Origin: Agarivorans gilvus
GTDB taxonomy: Bacteria > Pseudomonadota > Gammaproteobacteria > Enterobacterales > Celerinatantimonadaceae
Length of the DNA: 64,000 bases
Direction of reading: 5' to 3'
Assembly (NCBI RefSeq): GCF_001420915.1
Contig: NZ_CP013021.1
Location: forward strand, 1,512,501-1,576,500
The position numbers and the translations under genes were made by a program. Below the pieces are notes generated by a model that ran no database searches, was not told where the DNA came from, and saw nothing but the letters and a program-made list of their open reading frames with translations. Position 1 is the stretch's first letter, and every line of letters begins with the position of its first letter. Positions 28,920 through 37,713 of the stretch are shown here, piece by piece.

Positions 28920-29500
28920 TTGCAAAAGCCGTCTTTATTAACCGCCCTCACATTGGGGATGACTCTCCTACTTGGCGCCTGTAGTAGCCAACCTCAACAG
29001 GTTGAACTTACTCCTCAGGTAGAACTCAACACTGCGCAGCAGGTAAATAGTATCATCGCCATACGCTCGCAAGATCTACGCAGCAACCGTTTTTTAATCA
29101 GCATTCATCAACAAGACCAAGAACAGGCTGAGCTTATCGCCAGTGCCAATAACTTACGCCAAAGCATTGAACAACAGTTAAGCCAAGCTTGGCAGCAACA
29201 AGGTTTAGGCGTGGTTGCCGATGCTCCACAACGCATTACCATTGATATTCTTGAGCTAGCCAGCCGGGTAGACGAAAGCAGCGTTAAATACCAAGCCAGC
29301 AGTACCATACGCATTAGCGTTACTGTAGATACCCCAGTCAAACCTTAACTAAGCAATTTCGCTCAAAGCATAGCCATGAAGGGGCATTCTCAGTCAATGT
29401 GAATAAACAGGCGGAGGCCATGAGTCAACAACTGTCACAACTACTGAGTGAAATTGCCAGCGACCCTCAATTATTAGCAGTATTGGAGAATCAACAATGA
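28920..29500 (+). pseudogene. YajG-like lipoprotein, frameshifted near the 3' end
   Basis: Predicted outer-membrane lipoprotein (lipobox L-G-A-C) of the YajG family, function unknown. As given, the frame stops at TAA after VDTPVKP (29348). The missing C-terminal part lies in another frame up to TGA at 29498-29500 (TLTKQFRSKHSHEGAFSVN... LLSEIASDP). It aligns with the end of YajG (E. coli ...NVEGAF...IADMSQD). Restoring one A in the run at 29340-29342 joins both halves to 193 aa. The stop then overlaps the start of the next gene (ATGA), suggesting translational coupling. Start chosen is TTG at 28920 with AGGTGA 5 bases upstream; GTG at 28911 is the alternative. Confidence 0.8.
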
Positions 29501-30075
29501 ATTTGAGTATCTTACGCAAAGGACTTATCACCGCCGCAGTGGCCTTGTTAAGCCTAAATGTGAGTGCAGAAACCGTCCGCTTTATTACCAACCAAGGTAA
29601 TTTTGAAATGCAGCTCAAACCTGAAGCAGCGCCTAAAACGGTGGCTAACTTCCTACGTTACGTTGAGGATGGTAGCTACAAAGGAACCCTGTTTCATCGC
29701 ACCATTCCCGGTTTTATGGCTCAAGGTGGTGGTTACTCCATCAATTACGAACAAGTCGCTACCTATAAACCAGTAGAAAACGAATCTAAAAATGGCCTAA
29801 GCAATACCCGCGGTAGCGTAGCCATGGCCAGAACCAACGATCCGCATAGCGCCACTCGCCAGTTTTTCATTAACGTTATCGACAACGGCTATCTCGATGG
29901 CAGCCCCAATAAATTTGGTTATACCGTATTTGCCGAAATCAGTGCCGGTATGGATGTGGTAGACAAAATCGTTAATAAACCCACTAAAAGCGGTCCGATT
30001 CCCGGCATGCGTAACGTGCCCATGGAAAAAGTCATTATCGAAGACGTAGTACTTGTAGACCAAGCACAACCTTAG
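29497..30075 (+). CDS. ppiA: Periplasmic peptidyl-prolyl cis-trans isomerase (cyclophilin type)
   Basis: 192-aa cyclophilin with an N-terminal signal peptide (cleavage near NVSAET). It catalyses cis-trans isomerisation of proline peptide bonds during periplasmic folding. Visible: the GNFEMQLKPEAAPKTVANFL opening, the catalytic Arg in FHRTIPGFMAQGGG, VAMARTNDPHSATRQFFINV, and FGYTVFAEISAGMDVVDKI. It could be called PpiA by location; PpiB-like cytoplasmic forms lack the signal. Its C-terminal coding sequence is repeated just downstream. Confidence 0.93.
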   Translation: MNLSILRKGLITAAVALLSLNVSAETVRFITNQGNFEMQLKPEAAPKTVANFLRYVEDGSYKGTLFHRTIPGFMAQGGGYSINYEQVATYKPVENESKNGLSNTRGSVAMARTNDPHSATRQFFINVIDNGYLDGSPNKFGYTVFAEISAGMDVVDKIVNKPTKSGPIPGMRNVPMEKVIIEDVVLVDQAQP

Positions 30076-30260
30076 CCTTTCACCCCGCCACCGAGCATAA
30101 TATGAAAACAGCGCTAAATCCTTGGCTTGCACAACGCTCCCATGGAAAACGTCATCATCGAAGACGGGCTACTGCTGGAGCCGGCACAGCCTTAAGCCTT
30201 GGCCGATCATCGCCCCCATCATCGGGATCACTATGAAAACTGCGCTAAACTGGTCCCAAA
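30012..30260 (+). repeat. Imperfect tandem duplication spanning ppiA end and AmpG-like gene start
   Basis: Copy 1 (about 30008-30121) and copy 2 (about 30121-30252) are about 120-131 bp apart. Both contain the last codons of a cyclophilin: PMEKVIIEDVVLVDQAQP-stop in copy 1, PMENVIIEDGLLLEPAQP-stop in copy 2. Each is followed by a spacer, then ATGAAAAC(A/T)GCGCTAAA, the start of the MFS gene. Copy 2 keeps the reading frame of the peptide, but has no cyclophilin body in front of it. Confidence 0.8.
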
Positions 30261-31597
30261 CACTACGCTCTTATCTTGATAAACGCTTACTTTGGGTATT
30301 TATGCTGGGTTGCGCCAGTGGTTTTCCGTGGGTGCTGATAGGCTCAAACATGTCGGGCTGGCTCACCGATGCAGGCTTATCTCGCTCGGCCATTGGCTTT
30401 TTTGGCTCGGTATTCACGGTTTACGCGATTAACTTTATGTGGGCGCCATTGGTGGATAGGGTTAAGCTGCCACTACTGCATACCTGGTTGGGGCAACGCC
30501 GCAGCTGGATATTTTTCTGCCAAAGCATCGTATTAATCTGCACCTTTGGCATCGCCCAGTTCGACCCGGCTAAAAGCCTGATGTTTACCTCACTGTTAGC
30601 CCTGTGCATTGCCACCGCCTCCTCTACTCAAGATATAGCTATCGATGCTTACCGTATCGACAGTTTCTCTACTAGTGATCCGCACCGCCTGCCGCAAGCG
30701 TCGGCTATGGCCGTCATTGGTTGGTGGACCGGCTACTCGCTCCCCGGCTATTTAGCCTTCATCAATGCCGATGAAATTGGCTGGAACGGGGTGTATTTAG
30801 GCATGTGTATCATCGTAGCGCTCTTAATGCTATTTACCGTATTAGTAAAAGAACCGCTGACTAACCGCGATGCCCTACAACAACAGGCTGAAGCGCGTCA
30901 CGCCGCCTACCTCGGCACCAAATCCCCCATGGTGGCTTGGCTAACCGTGACCGTGGCAGAACCCTTTCTCGACTTCTTCCGGCGTAATGGCGTAAGAGTC
31001 GCCGTAACGCTGCTGTTATTCGTCTTTTTATTCAAAATTGGCGAAGCCTTTTTGGGCAGAATGTCGATCACCTTCTATCGCGAAGTCGGCTTTAGCAACG
31101 ATCAAATTGGCTATTACTCTAAGCTGATTGGCTGGGGAGCCACCGTTGCCTTTACCTTAATCGGCAGTGCCTTCAATGTGCGCTTTGGTCTGGTTAAGGG
31201 CTTGATTTTGGGAGGCATCGCCATGTCTGCCAGTAACCTGATGTTTGCCTGGATAGCCTCAACCGGTCCTGATGAGCAGCTATTCTTAGCCACCATTATT
31301 GTGGATAATTTTACCAGCGCCTTCGCCACCGTGGCCTTTGTATCATTTTTAACCGTGCTCACCGGCCAAGCCTTTTCGGCCACCCAATATGCCTTATTAG
31401 CCAGTTTAGGTAACTTAGGCAGAACCACACTGGCATCATTCAGTGGCAGCCTGGCCGACTACCTAAACTCGTGGCCGCTGTTTTTCATACTCACTGCGGT
31501 CATGGTAACGCCTAGCTTACTAATGTTAGTCAGCTTGCGCGCTTACTTTGCTAAGATTCTAAAACACAATCAAGACAGCAAAGATAACACGCCGTAA
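30233..31597 (+). CDS. AmpG-like MFS transporter (muropeptide permease family)
   Basis: 454-aa major facilitator protein with about 12 hydrophobic segments. The first block (GCASGFPWVLIGSNMSGWL...IGFFGSVFTVYAINFMWAPLVDR) and the STQDIAIDAYRID motif match the AmpG family, which imports anhydromuropeptides for recycling. Start at 30233 (MKTALNWSQTLRSYL). The longer frame from 30122 reads through the duplicated cyclophilin remnant in the wrong frame and is not credible. The true substrate is not proven; several AmpG paralogues of marine bacteria are uncharacterised. Confidence 0.85.
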   Translation: MKTALNWSQTLRSYLDKRLLWVFMLGCASGFPWVLIGSNMSGWLTDAGLSRSAIGFFGSVFTVYAINFMWAPLVDRVKLPLLHTWLGQRRSWIFFCQSIVLICTFGIAQFDPAKSLMFTSLLALCIATASSTQDIAIDAYRIDSFSTSDPHRLPQASAMAVIGWWTGYSLPGYLAFINADEIGWNGVYLGMCIIVALLMLFTVLVKEPLTNRDALQQQAEARHAAYLGTKSPMVAWLTVTVAEPFLDFFRRNGVRVAVTLLLFVFLFKIGEAFLGRMSITFYREVGFSNDQIGYYSKLIGWGATVAFTLIGSAFNVRFGLVKGLILGGIAMSASNLMFAWIASTGPDEQLFLATIIVDNFTSAFATVAFVSFLTVLTGQAFSATQYALLASLGNLGRTTLASFSGSLADYLNSWPLFFILTAVMVTPSLLMLVSLRAYFAKILKHNQDSKDNTP

Positions 31598-31642
31598 GCG
31601 GGCTAAATAACAAAAGCCGAGGAACAAGGAACTCAACTAACA

Positions 31643-32590
31643 ATGGCCTTTACTACAAAACTGGTTAATTATCCTACGGCGATTGCCGGTCTTGGCTTAG
31701 CAATTGCTAGCCTTGGCTTAGTTTGGTCTCAGCATGTCACTCACTCTACCGGGCTACAATACCTCGGGGCCCTGGTTGCGGCGGCACTGGTGTTACCGCT
31801 ACTGTTAAAGTTTAGTTACCGCCCAAGCCTGTTAGTTAAAGAACTGCGACACCCTGTAGCGGGCGCCATGCTTCCGGTGGTTACCATGAGCATCATGGTA
31901 ATGGCCAAATCGCTGGCAGTGGTGCAACTGGAGTGGGCGGTGGCTTTAGGCTTCGGTGCATTTATTCTGCAACTATTGTTACTGCTTAGTTTTGCTTACT
32001 ACCGCAGTCAATACTTAGTGTTAGAGCACTTTATCCCTTGCTGGTTTATACCTCCCATAGGCTTGGCTTTATGGCTGGTGGTAAGTCCAATCGCACTGTC
32101 TACCCCGCTGATTAAAATTATCTTATATGGCAGTTTACTGGCCTATGCACTGCTGCTGCCCTTGGTCATTTATCGCCTTAAAGCGGCGCCTTTGGCCTTA
32201 GAGCAGCGCCCCTTTTTAGCCATTTTGGCCACCCCAGCCAGCTTGATTTTATTGGCCTACTTGGTGACTACACCAAAACTAAACCCGGCCTTCGTTTACA
32301 GTCTTGCCGCCCTAGCAATACTCATGACCCTAAGTGTTTATTTACTGTTGGCACTGTTATTACTCAAGCTACCTTTTAGCCCAACTTACGCAGCCTTTAC
32401 CTTTCCATTGGTCGTCAGCAGTAGCGCCTTATTTCAATTAGGGCTATTTATGCAAAATCGCATCGAGGCTGGCAGTCTAGGGCAAAGCTTGGTAGAGAGC
32501 CTAGCCTATCTAGAATTGGCTGTAGCCAGTCTCATGGTGGTTTACGTAGCGGCTCGCTATCTGCGCCATTACTGGCCACAACGGCATTAA
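31643..32590 (+). CDS. TDT/TehA-SLAC1 family transporter
   Basis: 315-aa membrane protein with about ten hydrophobic segments and no soluble domain. The opening FTTKLVNYPTAIAGLGLAIASLGLVW and the spaced helices (PVAGAMLPVVTMSIMVMAK, FIPCWFIPPIGLA) match the tellurite-resistance/dicarboxylate transporter family (TehA-like anion channel fold). Substrate unknown. It starts 45 bp after the AmpG-like gene, likely one transcript, and is followed by a bidirectional terminator. Confidence 0.82.
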   Translation: MAFTTKLVNYPTAIAGLGLAIASLGLVWSQHVTHSTGLQYLGALVAAALVLPLLLKFSYRPSLLVKELRHPVAGAMLPVVTMSIMVMAKSLAVVQLEWAVALGFGAFILQLLLLLSFAYYRSQYLVLEHFIPCWFIPPIGLALWLVVSPIALSTPLIKIILYGSLLAYALLLPLVIYRLKAAPLALEQRPFLAILATPASLILLAYLVTTPKLNPAFVYSLAALAILMTLSVYLLLALLLLKLPFSPTYAAFTFPLVVSSSALFQLGLFMQNRIEAGSLGQSLVESLAYLELAVASLMVVYVAARYLRHYWPQRH

Positions 32591-32591
32591 A

Positions 32592-32613
32592 AAAGGCCGA
32601 GAACTCGGCCTTT
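32592..32613. terminator. Bidirectional terminator
   Basis: Stem AAAGGCCGAG / CTCGGCCTTT at the convergent ends of the TDT transporter and yajQ genes, with A and T/A-rich flanks. Confidence 0.8.
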
Positions 32614-32651
32614 AAAAATAAATCATTTAATCTGCCCGCTGGGAGCCAATA

Positions 32652-33134
32652 TTAATCGCGGAAGTTATTAAACTGGAAGGCTTGGTCATAGTCTCCACCA
32701 CGCACCAAAGCCATTGCCGCCTGTAAGTCATCGCGTTTCTTACCGGTTACCCGTACTTGCTCGCCTTGGATAGAGGCCTGAACTTTCAATTTGGCATCTT
32801 TGATTTGCTTAATGATTTTCTTAGCGGTGGGCTGGTCAATACCATTTTTAAAGTTCACCACTTGCGAGTGGGTTTTACCGCTACGTGTTACCTCGGCTAA
32901 ATCTATCGCTTTAGCGTCTACTGAACGTTTAACCAAGGTGCCACGAAGAATGTGCAACATTTGATTGAGTTGAAATTCGGCTTCCGCAGTCATCTTGATC
33001 GAGCCATCTTTATATTCAAAACTCGCTTCCACGCCACGAAAATCAAAGCGAGTTTCGAGTTCGCGCACCGCATTCTCACAAGCATGGCGAACTTCGTTAG
33101 TATCAATCTCAGAAACAATATCAAATGATGGCAT
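32652..33134 (-). CDS. yajQ: YajQ family nucleotide-binding protein
   Basis: 160-aa cytoplasmic protein with two ferredoxin-like repeats. Family members bind nucleic acid or nucleotides, and some Xanthomonas/Pseudomonas homologues bind cyclic di-GMP. The N terminus MPSFDIVSEIDTNEVRHA and C-terminal FRD are diagnostic. Length matches E. coli YajQ (163 aa). Monocistronic, convergent with the transporter gene. Confidence 0.94.
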   Translation of the reverse strand: MPSFDIVSEIDTNEVRHACENAVRELETRFDFRGVEASFEYKDGSIKMTAEAEFQLNQMLHILRGTLVKRSVDAKAIDLAEVTRSGKTHSQVVNFKNGIDQPTAKKIIKQIKDAKLKVQASIQGEQVRVTGKKRDDLQAAMALVRGGDYDQAFQFNNFRD

Positions 33135-33366
33135 CAGCCTTCTCCTAAAAACAGTAAATCAAATAATCTCGACATTATATGCGCTAAAGCGCAACAGCAC
33201 TATCTTCAGCCTCAAACACAGCAACATGAGTAAGCCATAGTTTGATGACACAACCTCACCGGACGCGCTTGCCTACTATTGAACAAGCCAGCGATAGCGA
33301 CTATGGTTGGGCACATGCCAAGCACTCGCTTGTGTCAATTATCACTAATCAATAAACGAAGGTTGT

Positions 33367-34268
33367 ATGTATCACTGCGCAATTATTGGTGCCGGAGCCG
33401 TAGGGGGTTAATAGCGGCCAAGCTCAGCCAAAACCACAACAAGGTCTGTTTTGTGGACCGGCGCTTAAGCGAGTCTTCTCAGCTAGAACTTGAACTGGAG
33501 CAATGGCAAGGGGTAAAGCTACAGTTTAAGCTGCCCTATTTAAACCAGTTAGCACCTTGTCGTTGGCTGATCATTTGCGTCAAAGCCCACCAAGTCGCTC
33601 AAGCTATAGAGGGCTTAAGCATTGCTGCAGACTGCCAAGTATTGTTAATGGTTAATGGCATCGGCGCCGAACAAAGTCTGCTAAGCACCCTTAAACCCGA
33701 GCAACTGTTTTTGGCCAGTAATACTCATGGCGCACTGCTCATCGACAAGCAAGCTCATCAGCTGCGAGTAAAACATACTGGCTTAGGTAAAATTGACCTT
33801 GGCGGCTACCTCAACCAAGTGCTAAAACCCCAGTATTTAGCTTATCTAAACCAAGCCTTTGAACCAGTTTATTGGCACAATAATATCTATCCGGTGTTAT
33901 GGCAAAAACTGGCGATTAATTGTTGTATTAACCCACTCACAGCGATTCACCGCTGTCGCAATGGCGAGTTATTAAAACCGCAGTATCAATCCGAAATTAC
34001 CCACTTATGCGCAGAAATCAGTCACACGGCTGCGCTCGAGAGCATAGCACTCAGCGAGCAACAACTACAACAAAGCGTGCTGCAGGTTGCCAAACTCACC
34101 GCCAATAACTTTTCCTCGATGCAACAAGATCTCGCACAGCAACGCCGCAGCGAAATAGACTACATTAATGGGTACTTGGTGGAATGCGCCAAACGACATG
34201 GATTGGATACTCCATGCAACCTCGCGCTGCTACAACGCATCAAACAGATGGAGCAAGATTATGCATAA
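33367..34268 (+). pseudogene. panE: 2-dehydropantoate 2-reductase (ketopantoate reductase), frameshifted near the start
   Basis: NADPH-dependent reductase of pantothenate (coenzyme A) synthesis. The true start at 33367, with GAAGG upstream, reads MYHCAIIGAGAVGG, the Rossmann G-x-G-x-x-G motif, and then meets TAA. One more G in the run at 33403-33407 joins it to LIAAKLSQNHN and the rest, for 300 aa (E. coli PanE 303). The C-terminal domain has the expected KLAINCCINPLTA segment with the catalytic Lys and the Asn of the ketopantoate site. The stop overlaps the start of the next gene. Probably an assembly error rather than a true pseudogene. Confidence 0.87.
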
Positions 34269-34869
34269 AATCATGGTGGCAATAGCCCCAGGAAGCGAAG
34301 AGATAGAAGCGGTAACAATTATTGATGTGCTGCGCCGAGCTGAGCTAGAGGTGGATGTGGTCAGCGTCTGCCCACAAGGCAAATTGCAAATCACCGCCTC
34401 TAGAGGAGTAAAATTGGTGGCAGATTGCCATTTAAACGATGTTGTAGCCAGTGACTACCAAATGTTGGTATTGCCCGGTGGTCTCCCCGGCAGCGAAGTT
34501 TTTCGCGATAACCAACAACTGGTTGAGTTACTGAAACAACGACTAGCAGGACAGTGGCTGGCTGCTATTTGCGCAGCGCCTGCCGTAGTATTGGCTACCC
34601 ATCACATTTGTAGTGAAGCGCAAATGACTTGTCACCCCGCCTTCCAGCAACAGATTTCAGCCAAGCAACTAAGCCAACAGCGAGTGGTAGTGGATCTCAG
34701 CCAGCGCCTCATTACCAGCCAAGGGCCGGGAACCGCCTTAGAGTTTAGCTTGAGCTTAGTCGAACACTTACTCGACCAAGATACCGCCACCAGCGTCGCC
34801 GCGCCGATGGTATTAGCCGCTCAAAACCAACAGCGTTTACTACGGCACAAAAAAGCCCTACCGAAGTAG
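34261..34869 (+). CDS. yajL: DJ-1/PfpI family protein, YajL-like
   Basis: 202-aa DJ-1 superfamily protein; E. coli YajL protects proteins against oxidative and carbonyl stress. The nucleophilic-elbow Cys is at 104 (AAICAAPAVVLA), and the conserved Glu near residue 14 (GSEEIEAV) completes the site. The ATG at 34261 overlaps the panE stop by 8 bp. A longer frame from 34168 lies inside panE and is not used. The panE-yajL order is common in vibrios and relatives. Confidence 0.9.
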   Translation: MHKIMVAIAPGSEEIEAVTIIDVLRRAELEVDVVSVCPQGKLQITASRGVKLVADCHLNDVVASDYQMLVLPGGLPGSEVFRDNQQLVELLKQRLAGQWLAAICAAPAVVLATHHICSEAQMTCHPAFQQQISAKQLSQQRVVVDLSQRLITSQGPGTALEFSLSLVEHLLDQDTATSVAAPMVLAAQNQQRLLRHKKALPK

Positions 34870-34873
34870 GGCT
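34849..34873 (-). terminator. Terminator of amylase gene, overlapping the yajL end
   Basis: Stem AGCCCTAC / GTAGGGCT with CGAA loop; on the minus strand it is followed by six T. It includes the yajL stop codon and can serve both convergent genes. Confidence 0.8.
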
Positions 34874-34897
34874 AGTTGGTTAGGCTAAAATTTAGAC

Positions 34898-37552
34898 TTA
34901 TTCCGACAGCGTAATTATCGGTAACTCATCCCATATTTTGGCTTCATCCGCTGCACCACCCGAGAAATTCCAAGGACCAGCATCGATAGCCAATGGACGG
35001 TAAGTGGCAGACAGACCATCAAGATCCCAAGTCGTTACGTAGAAACGAATGCCATCTAAACTCTCTGGGCGACCTAGAGTATCGCTAGCAAAGTCCATGT
35101 ATATGGCGCGTTGCTGTTTATCAACACTCACCTGAGGAGCTGGAGTAACGGCTTCTCCCCACGTGGTGGCATTGGCTCCCTCACTATTATAGATAGAGTT
35201 TTGCCAGCCAAATATCACCGCATTAAGATTCCAAGTGCCACTAGGCATGCTGGCACTCAATTTCGGTAATACAGTTTCACCACTATCCGCATGCTCAGGG
35301 AGATCAATGAAAATAGTGAACCCAACATGATCGAAGCCGTTAGGTGGCAACCAAGTGTCAGTCAAATTGTTCATAGTCAGTTTTAGGCGAACGTTGCTGC
35401 CTACGGTGTAAACCTCAGCTTGTTCAATCGCCAATTGACTATTCACTTGGTCAAAACTGGGGTCCGAAGGAAGAGAATACACGCCATTTGGACCACCCGC
35501 GCCCTGCTGGGCATCGCCACTGTCGTCGATAACTAAGTCGGCAGTCTGCGACCAAGCCAAATTCGAGGTAAAGTGCACATCTGCCAAGCCAGCGGCTTGC
35601 TCAGGTGAATAGATGGCAAAACGATGTTGCTGCTCTCCAATGGCAAAATGACGAGTCGACAAGGTGACAGACCACTGACCACTGTCGTCGGCCTGAAACG
35701 CGGTAGCCTTGGCCAAATTACCATCTACCACTAATTGCAAGTGCTGATTTGGCTCCGCGCTGCCACTAATCAAGGTATCTTGAGTAATGGTTCGCTGATT
35801 CCAGTCATCGCTTAAAGTAATGCTTAATTCAGGAGTGTCTACTGGCGCCATGTTATTGGTTTTGAAATACACCACAGCAGCTTTAGCGGGTAAACTTAAA
35901 CTCAACTCGCCGTTAGCATCACTCACCAATGCGCCTGGCGCTTGTGGCCAGTTAGCTTGAATTTGCTGCTCAAATACCGTGCCTTCTGGCTGTTGCAGAT
36001 TTAAGTGGTTAAGCAACATCGGCACTGTGGCGGTATTCATCAGCACTAATACTTCTTGATCAGCATATTTGCGAACAAAACTAAATACACCAGCGCCGGC
36101 TTTATCACTGGCGATAACCTCTATATCACCACGGGTTAATACTGGATTATTACGTCGCAACTGCGCTAACTGCTGAATAAACTTATACATTTCACTATTT
36201 TGGTCAAATGCATCGGTTTGCTCACCATCTTCACGGTAACCTCCTTCAAACATCGCATCACGGCTCGCAACCATGGCTTGCTCAGTACCTTGGTAAATCA
36301 CAGGGATCCCCGGAACGGTAAGCAGCGTCATCAACGCCTGTTTCAAATCGGCTGTGCTGGCTTGGGACAGAAAACGCGGCATGTCGTGATTGTCGATGAA
36401 GTTGGGTAACAGATAAGGGTTAGGAAATAACTCCATCATCTTTTCTAAGCGAAAGCGTAAATAATCGGTAGCTTGCCCGCCAGCAAATACCCGAGTCATG
36501 GTGGTTTGTAGTGGGAAGTTAAGCACCGACGCTAATTGCTGATTATCACCCTCTCCTAGATACGTCAGCATTTTCTGCTCACCTTCGGTATTGTAGGCAG
36601 TAGAACTTTCAAACACTTCACCAAAAGTTAAAAACTGCTCACGCCCGGTTTGCTCGGCCTGCGCCATAATACCGTCATCAGCATGTAAGAAGTCGTGCCA
36701 GAACGGATGGTCAACAAACTTCACTGTGTCAATACGAAAAGCATCTACCCCAACCTCACGGATCCACTTACGATAGCTCTGTTTCAAGTAAGCAATGACT
36801 TCTGGGTCAGTAGTATTTAAATCATCTAGATCGGATAATTGCCAGGTTTTTTCTTGTAGCGGGTCGTTGTGATCACTGATACTAGGTGTCCAGTGGTAAC
36901 TGCCACTGCCATCTTCACGACAAGCATTTTGGTTTAAGGGGTAAGGCAGACTCTGACCAGGCGCTAGGGCGTTACTAATTAAACGAAAACCGGCACAAGG
37001 TAGGCTAGAATCGTATTCCCATGGCTGATCATAGGTAAAATAGTTACCCACATGGTTGGCAACAATATCTTGAATTAGATACATATTGCGGTCATGTATA
37101 TCTCGCGCCAAGTTTCGATAACTTGTCATATCACCGAAGTGCTCATCCACTTGCTGTAGGTCTCTAGCCCAATAGCCATGGTAGCCGCCATAGTCCTGCT
37201 CATTATCCCACCACTGATTCGCCACTGGTGGCGTTATCCATACAGAACTAGCCCCAAGCTCTTGAATATAATCCAATTTATCACTAACACCGAGAAGGTC
37301 TCCACCACTGAATTTCTTCTCCGAAGTGGGGTCAAACTCTCCCTGCCCCTGGTCACTATTACTAACATCGCCGTCATTAAAACGGTCTATCATTAAGAAA
37401 TAGATGATTTGATCCTGCCATTCCGGTGAGCTTACATGGCTACCGTTAACAACCGTAGTTTCATCATCCGAGTTACAGCCGCCCAAGGCTAACGCAACGG
37501 CAACAGCCAGCGCGCCCATAGGCTTTGCATAAAAGTGTTTGGTACTTTTCAT
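34898..37552 (-). CDS. GH13 alpha-amylase-type lipoprotein with C-terminal Ig-like and beta-sandwich domains
   Basis: 884-aa glycoside hydrolase family 13 enzyme expected to cut alpha-1,4-glucans. The signal peptide has lipobox L-G-G-C (Cys26), so it is lipid-anchored at the cell surface or periplasmic side. Catalytic barrel about 45-560: DRFNDGD, DIVANHVG, nucleophile Asp275 in GVDAFRIDTVKF, acid/base Glu312 in TFGEVFES, transition-state Asp390 in FIDNHD. It is followed by an Ig-like segment (about 575-665) and a large beta-rich domain (about 670-884) resembling the C-terminal domain of glucodextranase/amylopullulanase-type enzymes. Start at 37552 because GGAAGG precedes it. The gene lies 161 bp downstream of the AraC-CBM regulator. 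Confidence 0.9.
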   Translation of the reverse strand: MKSTKHFYAKPMGALAVAVALALGGCNSDDETTVVNGSHVSSPEWQDQIIYFLMIDRFNDGDVSNSDQGQGEFDPTSEKKFSGGDLLGVSDKLDYIQELGASSVWITPPVANQWWDNEQDYGGYHGYWARDLQQVDEHFGDMTSYRNLARDIHDRNMYLIQDIVANHVGNYFTYDQPWEYDSSLPCAGFRLISNALAPGQSLPYPLNQNACREDGSGSYHWTPSISDHNDPLQEKTWQLSDLDDLNTTDPEVIAYLKQSYRKWIREVGVDAFRIDTVKFVDHPFWHDFLHADDGIMAQAEQTGREQFLTFGEVFESSTAYNTEGEQKMLTYLGEGDNQQLASVLNFPLQTTMTRVFAGGQATDYLRFRLEKMMELFPNPYLLPNFIDNHDMPRFLSQASTADLKQALMTLLTVPGIPVIYQGTEQAMVASRDAMFEGGYREDGEQTDAFDQNSEMYKFIQQLAQLRRNNPVLTRGDIEVIASDKAGAGVFSFVRKYADQEVLVLMNTATVPMLLNHLNLQQPEGTVFEQQIQANWPQAPGALVSDANGELSLSLPAKAAVVYFKTNNMAPVDTPELSITLSDDWNQRTITQDTLISGSAEPNQHLQLVVDGNLAKATAFQADDSGQWSVTLSTRHFAIGEQQHRFAIYSPEQAAGLADVHFTSNLAWSQTADLVIDDSGDAQQGAGGPNGVYSLPSDPSFDQVNSQLAIEQAEVYTVGSNVRLKLTMNNLTDTWLPPNGFDHVGFTIFIDLPEHADSGETVLPKLSASMPSGTWNLNAVIFGWQNSIYNSEGANATTWGEAVTPAPQVSVDKQQRAIYMDFASDTLGRPESLDGIRFYVTTWDLDGLSATYRPLAIDAGPWNFSGGAADEAKIWDELPIITLSE

Positions 37553-37713
37553 ATCGCCTTCCATAGTGTGCAATTAGGCTTGCAACAGTATGTGAAAGCC
37601 GAGGCCTTTTAAGTGTCATAATGCGCCAATTATCCTGCAAAGATGCGCCAGCCAACCTAAGCTGTGAGCAAGGCAACGTTTTTAATCCGGTTCGGCATGA
37701 CAACAACGCCCTA

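Noticed and set aside
30122..30232. Extended N terminus for the AmpG-like protein
   Set aside because: It translates the duplicated cyclophilin tail out of frame; the homologous start is ATG at 30233.
34168..34260. Extended N terminus of the YajL-like protein
   Set aside because: It lies wholly inside panE in another frame; the family N terminus begins at 34261.
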